DNA from: CAYVJW01 sp964451885
Lineage (GTDB): Bacteria; Patescibacteriota; Gracilibacteria; UBA4473
DNA: 25,817 nt
Direction: 5' to 3'
NCBI GenBank assembly: GCA_964451885.1
Contig: CAYVJW010000008.1
Span: 1 to 25,817, forward strand
In this document: piece after piece, positions 15,014-23,564 of the stretch
Numbering within the stretch: the stretch's first letter is position 1
Layout of the letters: each line of letters opens with the position of its first letter
Notes under the pieces: model-generated
The model's input: the letters and a program-made list of their open reading frames with translations, nothing else
Database searches by the model: none
What the model was told of the DNA's origin: nothing
Translations under genes and position numbers: made by a program

Positions 15014-15065
15014 CAACCCAATCTCAGTCAACATAAAAAATCCATAAACCTTAACTCTAAATCTC

Positions 15066-15503
15066 ATGGCACCTAAAAAGCCATTCACAGCCAAATTCAA
15101 AATCCAACTTCCCGCAGGAGGAGCCACTCCGGCCCCGCCCGTAGGGCCTATCCTGGGACAACATGGAATTAATATCCAAGCTTTTTGTTCCACTTTTAAC
15201 GAAAAAACATCAGACAAGAAGGCCGAAGGAGTTATCATCCCAGTAATTTGTTACATTTTTGCAGATAAATCATTCGAACTTGAACTAAAGACCCCTCCTG
15301 CATCAGTGTTAATAAAAAAAGAACTCGGCCTTCCCAAAGGATCCGATAAACCGAACACCGAAAAAGTAGGAAAAATAAACAGAGATCAACTAGAAAAAAT
15401 AGCAGAAATTAAAATGCCGGATTTAAATGCAAACGACATGGACGCAGCAGTAAAAATTATTGCAGGAAGCGCCCGACAAATGGGGGTAGAAGTTGCATTG
15501 TAG
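15066..15503 (+). CDS. rplK: Ribosomal protein L11
   Basis: Component of the GTPase-associated centre of the large subunit, binding 23S rRNA helices 43-44. It is required for Rel enzymes to sense uncharged tRNA on the ribosome. The 145-aa length is typical. The N-terminal domain has the proline-rich flexible signature AGGATPAPPVGPILGQHGINI (residues about 17-37, last residues given loosely), and the C-terminal RNA-binding domain ends with the family's closing block near GSARQMGVEV. It sits between nusG and rplA. No Shine-Dalgarno sequence precedes the ATG. Confidence 0.97.
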   Translation: MAPKKPFTAKFKIQLPAGGATPAPPVGPILGQHGINIQAFCSTFNEKTSDKKAEGVIIPVICYIFADKSFELELKTPPASVLIKKELGLPKGSDKPNTEKVGKINRDQLEKIAEIKMPDLNANDMDAAVKIIAGSARQMGVEVAL

Positions 15504-15587
15504 TTTGAATTTTTATTCCTAAACTAGAAATTAATTCTCCTTCTGTGGAAGCCACTAAGGCGCTACCTACCACTTAACCCTCATCCA

Positions 15588-16265
15588 ATGACTCGTTCCA
15601 AGTCCATTCGCGCAGCCTACGAAAAAATAGATAGTGAAAAACAATATTCTCTTAACGAAGCTGTTGATTTAATGGTAAGTCTTTCGACTGTCAAATTTGA
15701 CCCAACGGCAGAAATTCATTTCACACTCGGCACTGACCCAAAACACGCAGATCAACAAGTCAGAAGTACTGTGACACTTCCCCATGGAACCGGAAAAAAA
15801 GTCCGGATTGTAGTTTTTTGTTCCGATGAAATGGCTAAAAAAGCAAAAAACGCAGGAGCGATAGAAGCCGGAGAAGCAGATTTAATCGATAAAGTTGCTA
15901 AAGGCTGGACAGACTTTGACGTTGCTGTTGCTACCCCCGACATGATGAGATCCCTGGCAAAGATCGCCAAAATACTCGGTCCTAAAGGATTAATGCCAAA
16001 CCCTAAAGCTGGAACTGTAACTCCCGATATAGAAAAAGCAGTAAAAGAATTATCAGCCGGTCGGATAGAATTTCGAAACGATAAAACTGCAATAATCCAT
16101 ACTATCTTCGGAAAATTAAGCTTTGGAAATGAAAAACTCGAAGAAAATCTAAAAGCCATGATAAAAGCCGTTCAAGATGCAAAACCAAGCGGAGTAAAAA
16201 GGATTTATATTAAAAATATAACTATAAATTCAACAATGGGAGGGGGGATTAAGATAGAATTATGA
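15588..16265 (+). CDS. rplA: Ribosomal protein L1
   Basis: Forms the mobile L1 stalk that helps release deacylated tRNA, and in many bacteria represses its own operon. The 225-aa length is usual. The signature GPKGLMPNPKAGTVTPDI (residues about 126-143) and the C-terminal segment with STMGGGIKIEL are clear. Some CPR lineages lack L1, so its presence is informative. The usual rplJ-rplL (L10, L7/L12) pair does not follow; instead the convergent ligase/protease gene ends 14 bp away. The 84-nt spacer before rplA shows short GTGG/CCAC complementarity, but I see no clear L1 operator. Confidence 0.96.
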   Translation: MTRSKSIRAAYEKIDSEKQYSLNEAVDLMVSLSTVKFDPTAEIHFTLGTDPKHADQQVRSTVTLPHGTGKKVRIVVFCSDEMAKKAKNAGAIEAGEADLIDKVAKGWTDFDVAVATPDMMRSLAKIAKILGPKGLMPNPKAGTVTPDIEKAVKELSAGRIEFRNDKTAIIHTIFGKLSFGNEKLEENLKAMIKAVQDAKPSGVKRIYIKNITINSTMGGGIKIEL

Positions 16266-16279
16266 GAGAAATTATTACA

Positions 16280-18583
16280 TCATAGTAAGAATTTTGCTGG
16301 TTTTAGTCCCTCTATCTGCTGCACCAAAGGTAAATCCTCTATATCCACCTTCCCCACATACAAATCCTCAATTTTTCCTCCTTTTTTTAGGAATTTCTTC
16401 ACCATTCGACTTCCCACAAAATAAAGGGAATCCTTCGTAAATGCAGTATGGATTTTAGTGTCTTTTAAACCCCTTTTAGATTTTACACATAACTTCCAAG
16501 CAAGGTTGTCATCGATATTATGAGTAGTTTTTAAAAAATGGAACAAATCCTGGAAAGACATCCTTTCCGCCATATAAATAGCCACAACCAATAAAGCAGG
16601 TGTCAAAAATTTATCTCCCAAATCAAGGTTTAATTCGTTCTGATTCCATATAGCCAGCCCTTCCTCAGTCCTTAAATAATTAGCTGTTCCTCTTTCAAAA
16701 ATACGAAAAGGCTGCAGTTTACCGTTTTCATAGCGAAAAACATGAGTCCCTATTTCATGAGCAAGCAAGGCCTTCAAACGGTTAAGCCGAAAAGTAGCCC
16801 CTTTTCTTAGCAATATAAAATTCTTCTTGGAAACCTGAATATCAGAAACACTATCATCCAATACTTTTATTTTCCAATGGGATAACTTTTTTAAAACCAA
16901 AAATTCATTCAAAACCTCCATTGCCTTTTTCAAATCCAATTCTGGGCTTTTATCCGGAACCGAGTCATCAGAATTTTCCTTCAAAAATGTAAGAGCGCTT
17001 CGATATAAGGATTGCGATACACCGCCAAATACTTTCTTGGAAAAGTCCCCAAACTCAATAGACCCCATATGCTCCAAAAGATTTAATTTTGCCTCAATGA
17101 CATCAATTTTCTGAATATATAAAGGAAGAAGGAAATGATCAGCTTCACGCGGGATTTTTCTTAATTCATTTCGAAGATACTCGAATTCGAAAGAAGGCTC
17201 GCGATATAAAAAACGAGGAGAGAAATTCGGCTGAGAAAGAAAAAGAGCTTTCTGTTCAGCTAAATTTTGCGGGTTCAAACATGATAAAAGTTTTATTTTT
17301 CCATCAAGTTCACATACTTTTTCATCAATATTCTTAATGATTTTTTCATCAAGATTAGCCGTTAGAAGAGTAGGATTGAGATCCAATTTTTTATTAGGAT
17401 CAACATAAAAATCTTTTAAAAATTTCCCGGATAGTATTAAATCCGCACCAGAAACAGATTTTTTTTCAACCGGAAGTTTCAAACGTTTCCCTTCGATCGA
17501 TAAATCCATAATTGAACCATCATAATACTTCGGAATAATAAAATTTTCTTTTGCCAATAGGTCCACCTTAGCAGTAAGAGTCTGGGGTTTGTCACCATAA
17601 AGTATCACCGGCTCAAAAATACCAATCACCGGTTTTTTATCCATTTTTTCCTCCGTACGGGAAGAAGATTTTCGAGAAAATAAAGTTTTAGCAATCCTGA
17701 AGCCATCCTCAGGGGACGCAACTTTCAAATCCGCAACCTTTTCCAGCCTGGCACGCATAGGGATACGATTTGCAATTTGGATTTTTAATCCTGTTCTGGC
17801 ATTTAACTCAAGGACCTTCACATCTGATTTAGTAACCACCAAATCAACACCAAGAAATCCTATTTTTGAAAAATTTTGAATTTTACAAACAGTTAAAAGA
17901 ATTTCATCCCAAAAAGGGACTTGAAACCCAACCGTACTCTGCCCATTCGGCATTTTTTTTACAAACTTCGAATAATACGCCCCCCCCGTAGTAACACCCG
18001 TCCCAATATCAACCCCCAAACCAATAGCACCAAGTTCCATATTAGCTTTTCCATCAGATTCATGAGTAGGAACACGGAGCATAGCCAACACAGGAACACT
18101 ATTAAAAACCACCACACGGATATCAGGAAGCCCTACATCAGATAAATTTCGAAAATCAGGATGAGGTTCCAGTTTTTCCTCAAAAATAACCTGGTCATAA
18201 ACCCCCGAGATAGAATATTTACCCTCCAGTATATCAATACAATGGCGATAAAGAAATTCCTCATCAAGCTTCTTACCCGAAACCGTTACCCATAAATTAT
18301 TTTTTTTCTCCCGAATAACCAAAATTCCACCCCCCGCGTAACCTTTATTTGGTTTGATAACAAAAGAAGCCGGAAGGGATTCAAAAAATTCATGGGATAA
18401 TTGTGTGTGGTTTTTAACCGTATGAAAAAGCTTCGCAACGCCTATACCACGAGACCCCAAAAAATGCTTGGTAAAAATCTTATTATCCGCGAATTTTTTA
18501 TCTGCCGCAGAATTATACTTCGAAATATAAGAAAAATTTCGCGCATTCATACCAAGAATTCCAGAGGCATTTTTAAAAAACAT
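16280..18583 (-). CDS. ATP-grasp ligase / degenerate retropepsin-like / MATCAP-QEGLA-like metalloprotease fusion
   Basis: A 767-aa cytosolic protein with three parts. (1) Residues about 1-305: ATP-grasp domain of the 'alpha-L-glutamate ligase-like' type, opening ILGMNARNFSYI, with ATP-binding VIKPNKGYAGGGI (75-87) and metal-binding residues in VLELNARTG (Glu259, Asn261, Arg263). (2) About 316-400: resembles the RimB-like retropepsin domain (GIFEPVIL, LTAKVD, then DLILSGKFLKDFYVDPNKK), but the catalytic Asp-Thr-Gly-Ala is Asp341-Leu-Leu-Ala, so it is probably inactive. (3) About 450-767: DUF1704/QEGLA family, related to the MATCAP tubulin detyrosinases, with zinc-binding HEIGTH (609-614) and EEGLA (640-644). 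Family chemistry suggests a ligase that adds, and a protease that removes, amino acids on a peptide or protein end; substrate unknown. It is convergent with rplA and divergent from the 18658 gene. Confidence 0.8.
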   Translation of the reverse strand: MFFKNASGILGMNARNFSYISKYNSAADKKFADNKIFTKHFLGSRGIGVAKLFHTVKNHTQLSHEFFESLPASFVIKPNKGYAGGGILVIREKKNNLWVTVSGKKLDEEFLYRHCIDILEGKYSISGVYDQVIFEEKLEPHPDFRNLSDVGLPDIRVVVFNSVPVLAMLRVPTHESDGKANMELGAIGLGVDIGTGVTTGGAYYSKFVKKMPNGQSTVGFQVPFWDEILLTVCKIQNFSKIGFLGVDLVVTKSDVKVLELNARTGLKIQIANRIPMRARLEKVADLKVASPEDGFRIAKTLFSRKSSSRTEEKMDKKPVIGIFEPVILYGDKPQTLTAKVDLLAKENFIIPKYYDGSIMDLSIEGKRLKLPVEKKSVSGADLILSGKFLKDFYVDPNKKLDLNPTLLTANLDEKIIKNIDEKVCELDGKIKLLSCLNPQNLAEQKALFLSQPNFSPRFLYREPSFEFEYLRNELRKIPREADHFLLPLYIQKIDVIEAKLNLLEHMGSIEFGDFSKKVFGGVSQSLYRSALTFLKENSDDSVPDKSPELDLKKAMEVLNEFLVLKKLSHWKIKVLDDSVSDIQVSKKNFILLRKGATFRLNRLKALLAHEIGTHVFRYENGKLQPFRIFERGTANYLRTEEGLAIWNQNELNLDLGDKFLTPALLVVAIYMAERMSFQDLFHFLKTTHNIDDNLAWKLCVKSKRGLKDTKIHTAFTKDSLYFVGSRMVKKFLKKGGKIEDLYVGKVDIEDLPLVQQIEGLKPAKFLL

Positions 18584-18604
18584 AGTAATACTTTAGCCTT
18601 TCAT

Positions 18605-18633
18605 TTGCATTTATCAAAATAATAATGTAAAAT
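18605..18633 (+). promoter_or_regulatory. Promoter of the 18658-21392 gene pair
   Basis: TTGCAT (18605-18610), a 17-bp spacer, TAAAAT (18628-18633). The predicted leader is about 18 nt. It shares a 74-bp divergent spacer with the ligase/protease fusion gene. Confidence 0.5.
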
Positions 18634-18657
18634 ATTAAGATTTATTTTAAAAAAATT

Positions 18658-19011
18658 ATGAATAGAAAACAATATCTTATCAGCCTGGTAGAAAAAAGAA
18701 CCAATGATATCGGTGATTTAAAAAATAAAATCATAGATCAGATAGACTTGTTCAGCGACAAGCAGATTGAAAAACTAATCGGCTCCTTTGAACGATCAAA
18801 AGAACGCAGAAAAAGAATCGCAGCAGGAGAAGCACACGCAGTACTCGAAGAACTGAAAACAGAAAAAGCAAAGCGAAAGCAAAAAGAAAAAGCAAATCAA
18901 ATGAAAGCATTAAAAGAAAGGGAAGAAAAACAAACATCTCATGATGAAATGGAAGCAGAAGCATTACTGCAAGAACTGGAAGATATTACTGATAATAACG
19001 ATAAAAAATAA
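18658..19011 (+). CDS. Small charged coiled-coil protein
   Basis: No known family is recognised. The 117-aa protein is almost entirely helical and charged. After residues 1-50 (which include QIDLFSDKQIEKLIGSFER), a long Lys/Glu-rich segment (about 52-105) has the spacing of a coiled coil. There is no signal peptide or membrane span. The stop codon is 5 bp before the start of the 791-aa gene, so the two are surely co-transcribed and probably co-translated. Given this coupling it could be a small partner or chaperone of the large protein; that is inference. Confidence 0.65.
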   Translation: MNRKQYLISLVEKRTNDIGDLKNKIIDQIDLFSDKQIEKLIGSFERSKERRKRIAAGEAHAVLEELKTEKAKRKQKEKANQMKALKEREEKQTSHDEMEAEALLQELEDITDNNDKK

Positions 19012-19016
19012 ATAAA

Positions 19017-21392
19017 ATGAAAAATTTATTTCATGATTTCGATAATTGGAGAGTGAGTAGATATGTGTTTCAGGGGACTATTGAAATCCCTGAATCAGGA
19101 GAACAAACAACAGAAAGTAATGAGAAGAAAGCACAAAAAGAAAAGAGAGTGTGTGAAAATGCGGATACTATTCAACTACATAAAGAAGCAAGTACAATTG
19201 TAGAAGCTCCTCAAAAACTAATAGAAAAAAATCAAACCAAATTATTAAACACCGTTCTCAACAAAATAAAAGGCGTGGGACAAGGTCTGCACGCAGAAGT
19301 CGCCGATTGGACAGAAGAATTCCCCTTTATGCTGGCTGGAGATGAGATTCAGTTAGACATGAAAAATAAGCCGATATTTAATGGTATATTCAAGGGAGAC
19401 TGGATAGATACTAACTTAAGAGACCTTACCTTATTTACCAAAGACAAAATCGATCCGAATGCTTTAGGCTTTGATAGCATGGCCGAAGTAGTTGAATTTT
19501 TAAATGAGAAGGATAACAGAAAAGAAATGAAAGCAAAACTCGAAGCAGGAGGCAGTTTTACTCCACCTGCACCTCCCCCAGCACCTCAACCTCCCTCTAC
19601 TCCTACAGAAGAACAACCTCAATCCCCTGCTAAAATCGAAACAGCTGCCGAAACAACCGAAACAGAAGTAACTGCACCCGGAGAAGCAGTACGGGGAACT
19701 GAAGGTCTGCCGATAGGTGAAGATATTTGGAAGACAAAAGCACAAAACGAACGAGCCGGAGAAATCGCAAAGCAGACATACAAGGTACACGAAGTATCAT
19801 ACGGAGATACTGCCGGATCCGTTGTGTCAGGAATAATCAAGGGAAATAAAGATTTAGGACTGAAATTCAGCTATAATCTTCCTGTTGATTATCAAAGCAC
19901 AAGATTAGGTGATAAACCGACCCCAACAGTCCTGGGAGACACCAATCTTATTTACCCGGGACAACGTATTTGGATTGAAGAGGGAAAGATAATAATTGCC
20001 GATGGAGGGCCGGAGAAAGCTGCAAAACCTAAGCCGGAACCTGTAGTTGAAAAACCACCAGTAATAGAAAAACCTTTAGAAATTTTAACCGATGAAGGGG
20101 AACCTGCTACAACAACGGAAAAATTAGCAAAAATTAGATCTGATGTAGATGTACGAGATTTAGAACCTGGAGAAAATTTAGAAGAAGAGAGAAAAGAAGC
20201 AATAAGAGCAGAAGAGGCGGTATTGTCGGATTCTAAAAATCTGGAAGATCTAACTGAGGAGCAAATAAGAGGCGATAGAAAAGACGCTCTTAAATTAAAG
20301 AAATCTTGGGATGACGAGATAGGGGAAACCAGAGTAGATATGAAAGTTCTTAATACTAACAAAGGAGAAAAACCGACAATAAGTCCTATTTTTGATCGGA
20401 TAATTCCCGGTGAGTTTTTAAAAGATGGATTAAAAATATTTATGCGTATTGATACTCCGGCAGATGGAATAACAAAAACTCCAGGCCAATCGCAAGAAGA
20501 ATATGATAATTATATTAATAATTTAAAACACACAGTTCATATTAGCTTTGACCCTGATGCATTAAAGAAAATAGATAGTGAATTTCGTTTTTTGGGTGAT
20601 TCGGGACTAGATAATGAATATCTATTTAAAATTGACCATACCGCAGTATTTGCAGGAGTTAATTTAGATAACCCGGCAGCCACAAAAAAAGCTGTAGAGA
20701 TATTCTTAGAAGAACACTCTGCTGCCGTTCGTTCAGAAATATGGTTACAGAGTATTAATAATATCAGTGAAAAGAAGAGACTTGATAAGCCCGAAACAAA
20801 TAGATTGCAATCAAATTGTGTAGAACGATTTTTAGAATCAAAGGGAGTTGATTTCAGTGAATTGGATATTGATGAAGCAGAAATAGGTAAGAAATTAAAA
20901 GTAACTCCACATGGGTTTGAATTTGGATTAGATGTAGCTGGATTGGATTGGGGGTTTGGTGAAAATGATCCAAAAATAAAAATCGAGAGAGTAGATGGAG
21001 AATTAGGTCAAGCGAAAATGACTATTGAAGGGTATGGTGTTAATTTTAATGCAATGAATCTGTCTTCGAGCACAATAAGTGAAAGAATTAATAAAGCAAG
21101 AACAGGTGGAAATTATGAAATCAGAGATAAATATCAAAAGAATCTTATGGATATATTTGAGAAAGGAAGACTTGATGCATTGGTGAAATTGTCAAAAGAA
21201 GACCAAGAGGATGAAACAGAAGAATTAACACTAGCTAAGAGATTTGTCAAAAATTTAAAAGATGAGATAAAGAACGACTATTCAACAATTGTAGTACCTG
21301 GAGCAAATTTCCAGCAAGGCATAAAAGATGCTATAGCTGGCGGGAAAAAGTATAAAAATAATATAGTGGGATTGAGCGGCTGGGGGATATGA
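19017..21392 (+). CDS. Large unknown protein with proline-rich linkers and a LysM-like segment
   Basis: A 791-aa protein I cannot assign. The N-terminal 175 residues are mostly helical. Then come a proline/threonine/glutamate linker (about 181-225), a LysM-like segment (about 254-321: YKVHEVSYGDT...NLIYPGQRIWI, the 'GDT ... PGQ' pattern of LysM with a longer middle), a second proline-rich linker (about 334-358), and a long charged C-terminal region. In other bacteria LysM binds peptidoglycan, but no signal peptide or membrane span is seen, so export would need another route or LysM-like is only structural. It is translated directly after the coiled-coil gene. A strong foldback lies 5 bp after its stop. 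It resembles large low-complexity proteins seen in CPR genomes, by impression only. Confidence 0.6.
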   Translation: MKNLFHDFDNWRVSRYVFQGTIEIPESGEQTTESNEKKAQKEKRVCENADTIQLHKEASTIVEAPQKLIEKNQTKLLNTVLNKIKGVGQGLHAEVADWTEEFPFMLAGDEIQLDMKNKPIFNGIFKGDWIDTNLRDLTLFTKDKIDPNALGFDSMAEVVEFLNEKDNRKEMKAKLEAGGSFTPPAPPPAPQPPSTPTEEQPQSPAKIETAAETTETEVTAPGEAVRGTEGLPIGEDIWKTKAQNERAGEIAKQTYKVHEVSYGDTAGSVVSGIIKGNKDLGLKFSYNLPVDYQSTRLGDKPTPTVLGDTNLIYPGQRIWIEEGKIIIADGGPEKAAKPKPEPVVEKPPVIEKPLEILTDEGEPATTTEKLAKIRSDVDVRDLEPGENLEEERKEAIRAEEAVLSDSKNLEDLTEEQIRGDRKDALKLKKSWDDEIGETRVDMKVLNTNKGEKPTISPIFDRIIPGEFLKDGLKIFMRIDTPADGITKTPGQSQEEYDNYINNLKHTVHISFDPDALKKIDSEFRFLGDSGLDNEYLFKIDHTAVFAGVNLDNPAATKKAVEIFLEEHSAAVRSEIWLQSINNISEKKRLDKPETNRLQSNCVERFLESKGVDFSELDIDEAEIGKKLKVTPHGFEFGLDVAGLDWGFGENDPKIKIERVDGELGQAKMTIEGYGVNFNAMNLSSSTISERINKARTGGNYEIRDKYQKNLMDIFEKGRLDALVKLSKEDQEDETEELTLAKRFVKNLKDEIKNDYSTIVVPGANFQQGIKDAIAGGKKYKNNIVGLSGWGI

Positions 21393-21395
21393 GAA

Positions 21396-21470
21396 TTAGT
21401 TGGTTCAATAGTGCTGCATGTCCGCCGTAGCTCGTAGAGCGAAGGGGAAAAAGCCTATTGAACCAACTGA
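21396..21470. repeat. Perfect-arm foldback with a CPR-type inner repeat
   Basis: AGTTGGTTCAATAG (21398-21411) pairs exactly with CTATTGAACCAACT (21455-21468), 14 bp, and weaker pairs extend outward. The inner part contains CCGCCGTAGCTCGTAGAGCGAAGG, which folds as GCTC/GAGC with CCGCC against the A-G-rich side. I have seen similar motifs as dispersed intergenic repeats in candidate-phylum genomes (recollection). It begins 5 bp after the stop of the large LysM-like gene and may act as a transcription stop, though no T run follows. Confidence 0.65.
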
Positions 21471-21525
21471 GCATTCTTGCAAAAACCAATAATCATAATT
21501 ACAATCCACTCAAACTCCAAATTCC

Positions 21526-22740
21526 ATGAAAATCCTAAACACCCTCGCAAAAAAATTCCAAGAGATTCAAGAACTACGAAAAAGATACGAAGAAAATAAA
21601 GAGGAAAAAGAAGCCCGGCAACAACTCGAATCCGGAAAAACCACGGAATCATCCCAAACAATGACCATAGATATTTCCGCCAAAACATTAATTAAAATTA
21701 TTCTTATTTTTGCTTTATTTTTAGCCCTTCAACAAATATTCTTCCAGCTTCAAAGCATTTTAGTAATAGCCGCCATTTCATTCTTTCTAGCCATTGGTCT
21801 TTCCCCTGTAGTTGCTGCCATAGAATCATTTAAAATTCCGCGCCCACTAGCTATCTTGATTTTATATTTAGTCTTCTTTGGAGGCCTAGGAATATTATTT
21901 GTAAAAATTATTCCCATTTTAGCGGAACAATTACTTGCGATTGCCTCTGATGTAAGTTCATTTATTTTTAACAGCAGTTCCGACACGGCTTGGTTCAAAG
22001 GAGTTTTTAAAAATATAGATACAGGAATTGATGCCAAATCCATACAGGATTGGATTGCAAATAATTTAACAGTCATTTCAAAAAACCTTCAATCAGCCGC
22101 AGGATCAGCTTTTGGCATTATGACAAATGTATTCAAAGGAGTATTTAACTTTATTTTTGCTCTCGTACTGCTATTTTTCATCCTCCTTGAACGCGAACAA
22201 ATCGCGGAATTCGCACTATCTCTCTTCCCATCAAAAGACAGAAGATATCTCGAAATAAAATCTAAAATCGTACAAAAGAAAATGTCCGCATGGTTTAAAG
22301 CCCAAATAATACTGATGTTATCCGTAGGATTTTTTATGTACGCAGGGATGAAAATTTTGGAATGGACTATTGGAATGCAATATGCAGCAACGATTGGTCT
22401 ACTAGCAGGGTTTATGGAACTGTTTCCTTACCTAGGAGTACTATTTACCGGAATTCTAGCAGGCGTTGTCGCATTAAATATCTCCTGGGTAGCTTTTGTA
22501 GCCGTTGTTATCTGGATAATTGTTACTCAGTTTTTAGAAGGAAATGTTTTAGTTCCTATGGTAATGGAAAAAGTAGTAGGGATTTCTTCCGTAGCTACAT
22601 TACTTGCCCTTTCCATCGGAGGTGTATTAGGATATGCCGTAGGTGGCGTACCTCTTTCAATTATGGGAATGATTTTCGCCGTTCCTATAGCAGCCTCGAT
22701 TTCAATCTTTGTAGATGAGTATGTTCAGAAAAAGAAGTAA
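21526..22740 (+). CDS. AI-2E family transporter-like permease
   Basis: A polytopic inner-membrane protein of the AI-2E/UPF0118 family, members of which export or exchange small molecules or ions. Substrate here is unknown. The 404-aa length is typical. A charged, cytoplasmic N-terminal extension (residues 1-45) precedes the first membrane hairpin (about 47-100), then comes a soluble-looking middle part (about 130-195), and a C-terminal block of closely spaced spans with the family's GFMELFPYLG (residues about 296-305) and later LEGNVLVPMVM segments. The gene's last 56 bp overlap the 3' end of the convergent prmC gene. The leader lacks a Shine-Dalgarno sequence. Confidence 0.88.
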   Translation: MKILNTLAKKFQEIQELRKRYEENKEEKEARQQLESGKTTESSQTMTIDISAKTLIKIILIFALFLALQQIFFQLQSILVIAAISFFLAIGLSPVVAAIESFKIPRPLAILILYLVFFGGLGILFVKIIPILAEQLLAIASDVSSFIFNSSSDTAWFKGVFKNIDTGIDAKSIQDWIANNLTVISKNLQSAAGSAFGIMTNVFKGVFNFIFALVLLFFILLEREQIAEFALSLFPSKDRRYLEIKSKIVQKKMSAWFKAQIILMLSVGFFMYAGMKILEWTIGMQYAATIGLLAGFMELFPYLGVLFTGILAGVVALNISWVAFVAVVIWIIVTQFLEGNVLVPMVMEKVVGISSVATLLALSIGGVLGYAVGGVPLSIMGMIFAVPIAASISIFVDEYVQKKK

Positions 22741-23548
22741 TTTTCGCAAAGAATTCATCTCCTCTACAATCACTATAAAACTCGACACGATAAGATGAAA
22801 AAATACACTCGATTTCTTTTTTTTGTGACGGCAAAAATTCCAACCATAATTCCTGAAAATGAATATTTTTTTTTTGAATTTGTCGAGCAAAAACACGAAT
22901 ACATTCAAGACCGTCCTGACCAGAAAAGACCGCATTTTTAGGTTCTTTCAAAACTTCCGGTGAAACATCAACCTTTATCGGAACATAAGGGAGATTTGCA
23001 ATAATTATGTCGAAATGAGTAGAGGAGGGGACTTGAGAAAATAAATCTGACTGAAAAAAGTCAATATTTACATTATAAAACTCAGCATTTTTTTTCGCTA
23101 ATTCAAGAGCTGCCCCGGAAATATCAATGGCCCTAATACTTGCATTTTTAAATTTCTTAGCACAAAAAAGAGCAATAACCCCACTGCCAGTTCCAACATC
23201 CAGAATACTATGAGGAATAAAATTCCGCGGTGCATCAATAATTTTTTCGCATAAAATCTCTGTTTCATCCCGAGGAATAAGCACATGCTCATTTACCAGA
23301 ACATTAAAACCGCCCCACTGCTTAAAACCAGTAATATATGCCACAGGAATTCTCCTCCTTCGCTCAAAAACCCAATAAAAATATTTTAATATTTGAAAAA
23401 CAGAAAATTTCCTGCAGGAGTTTATTTTTATATAAACACGATCCACACCCAAAAGAGCCGCACACAAAACCTCGGCCTCAAGACGCGGACTATCCAAACA
23501 TGACAAAAAAACAGTTGCAAAACGAACTACATGCTCAATCTTAACCAT
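22685..23548 (-). CDS. prmC: Peptide chain release factor N5-glutamine methyltransferase
   Basis: Methylates the Gln of the GGQ motif of release factors RF1/RF2, using SAM, so that they release peptides efficiently. The 287-aa length is usual. The N-terminal helical domain is followed by the family's IPRDETE segment (91-97), SAM-binding ILDVGTGSGVIALF (115-128) and the substrate-binding NLPY (185-188), a common variant of NPPY. The gene starts 16 bp after the rpsU stop, indicating co-transcription. Its 3' end overlaps the permease by 56 bp on the opposite strand. Confidence 0.95.
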   Translation of the reverse strand: MVKIEHVVRFATVFLSCLDSPRLEAEVLCAALLGVDRVYIKINSCRKFSVFQILKYFYWVFERRRRIPVAYITGFKQWGGFNVLVNEHVLIPRDETEILCEKIIDAPRNFIPHSILDVGTGSGVIALFCAKKFKNASIRAIDISGAALELAKKNAEFYNVNIDFFQSDLFSQVPSSTHFDIIIANLPYVPIKVDVSPEVLKEPKNAVFSGQDGLECIRVFARQIQKKNIHFQELWLEFLPSQKKEIECIFSSYRVEFYSDCRGDEFFAKITSFSEHTHLQRLKSRLL

Positions 23549-23564
23549 TCAACCATTTACAAAG

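Noticed and set aside
15752..16159. 135-codon frame antisense to rplA
   Set aside because: A shadow of the L1 gene; Ser/Ala/Phe-rich with no recognisable domain.
22362..22718. 118-codon frame inside the permease gene
   Set aside because: A +1-frame shadow rich in Arg/Cys/Ser, with no leader or homology.
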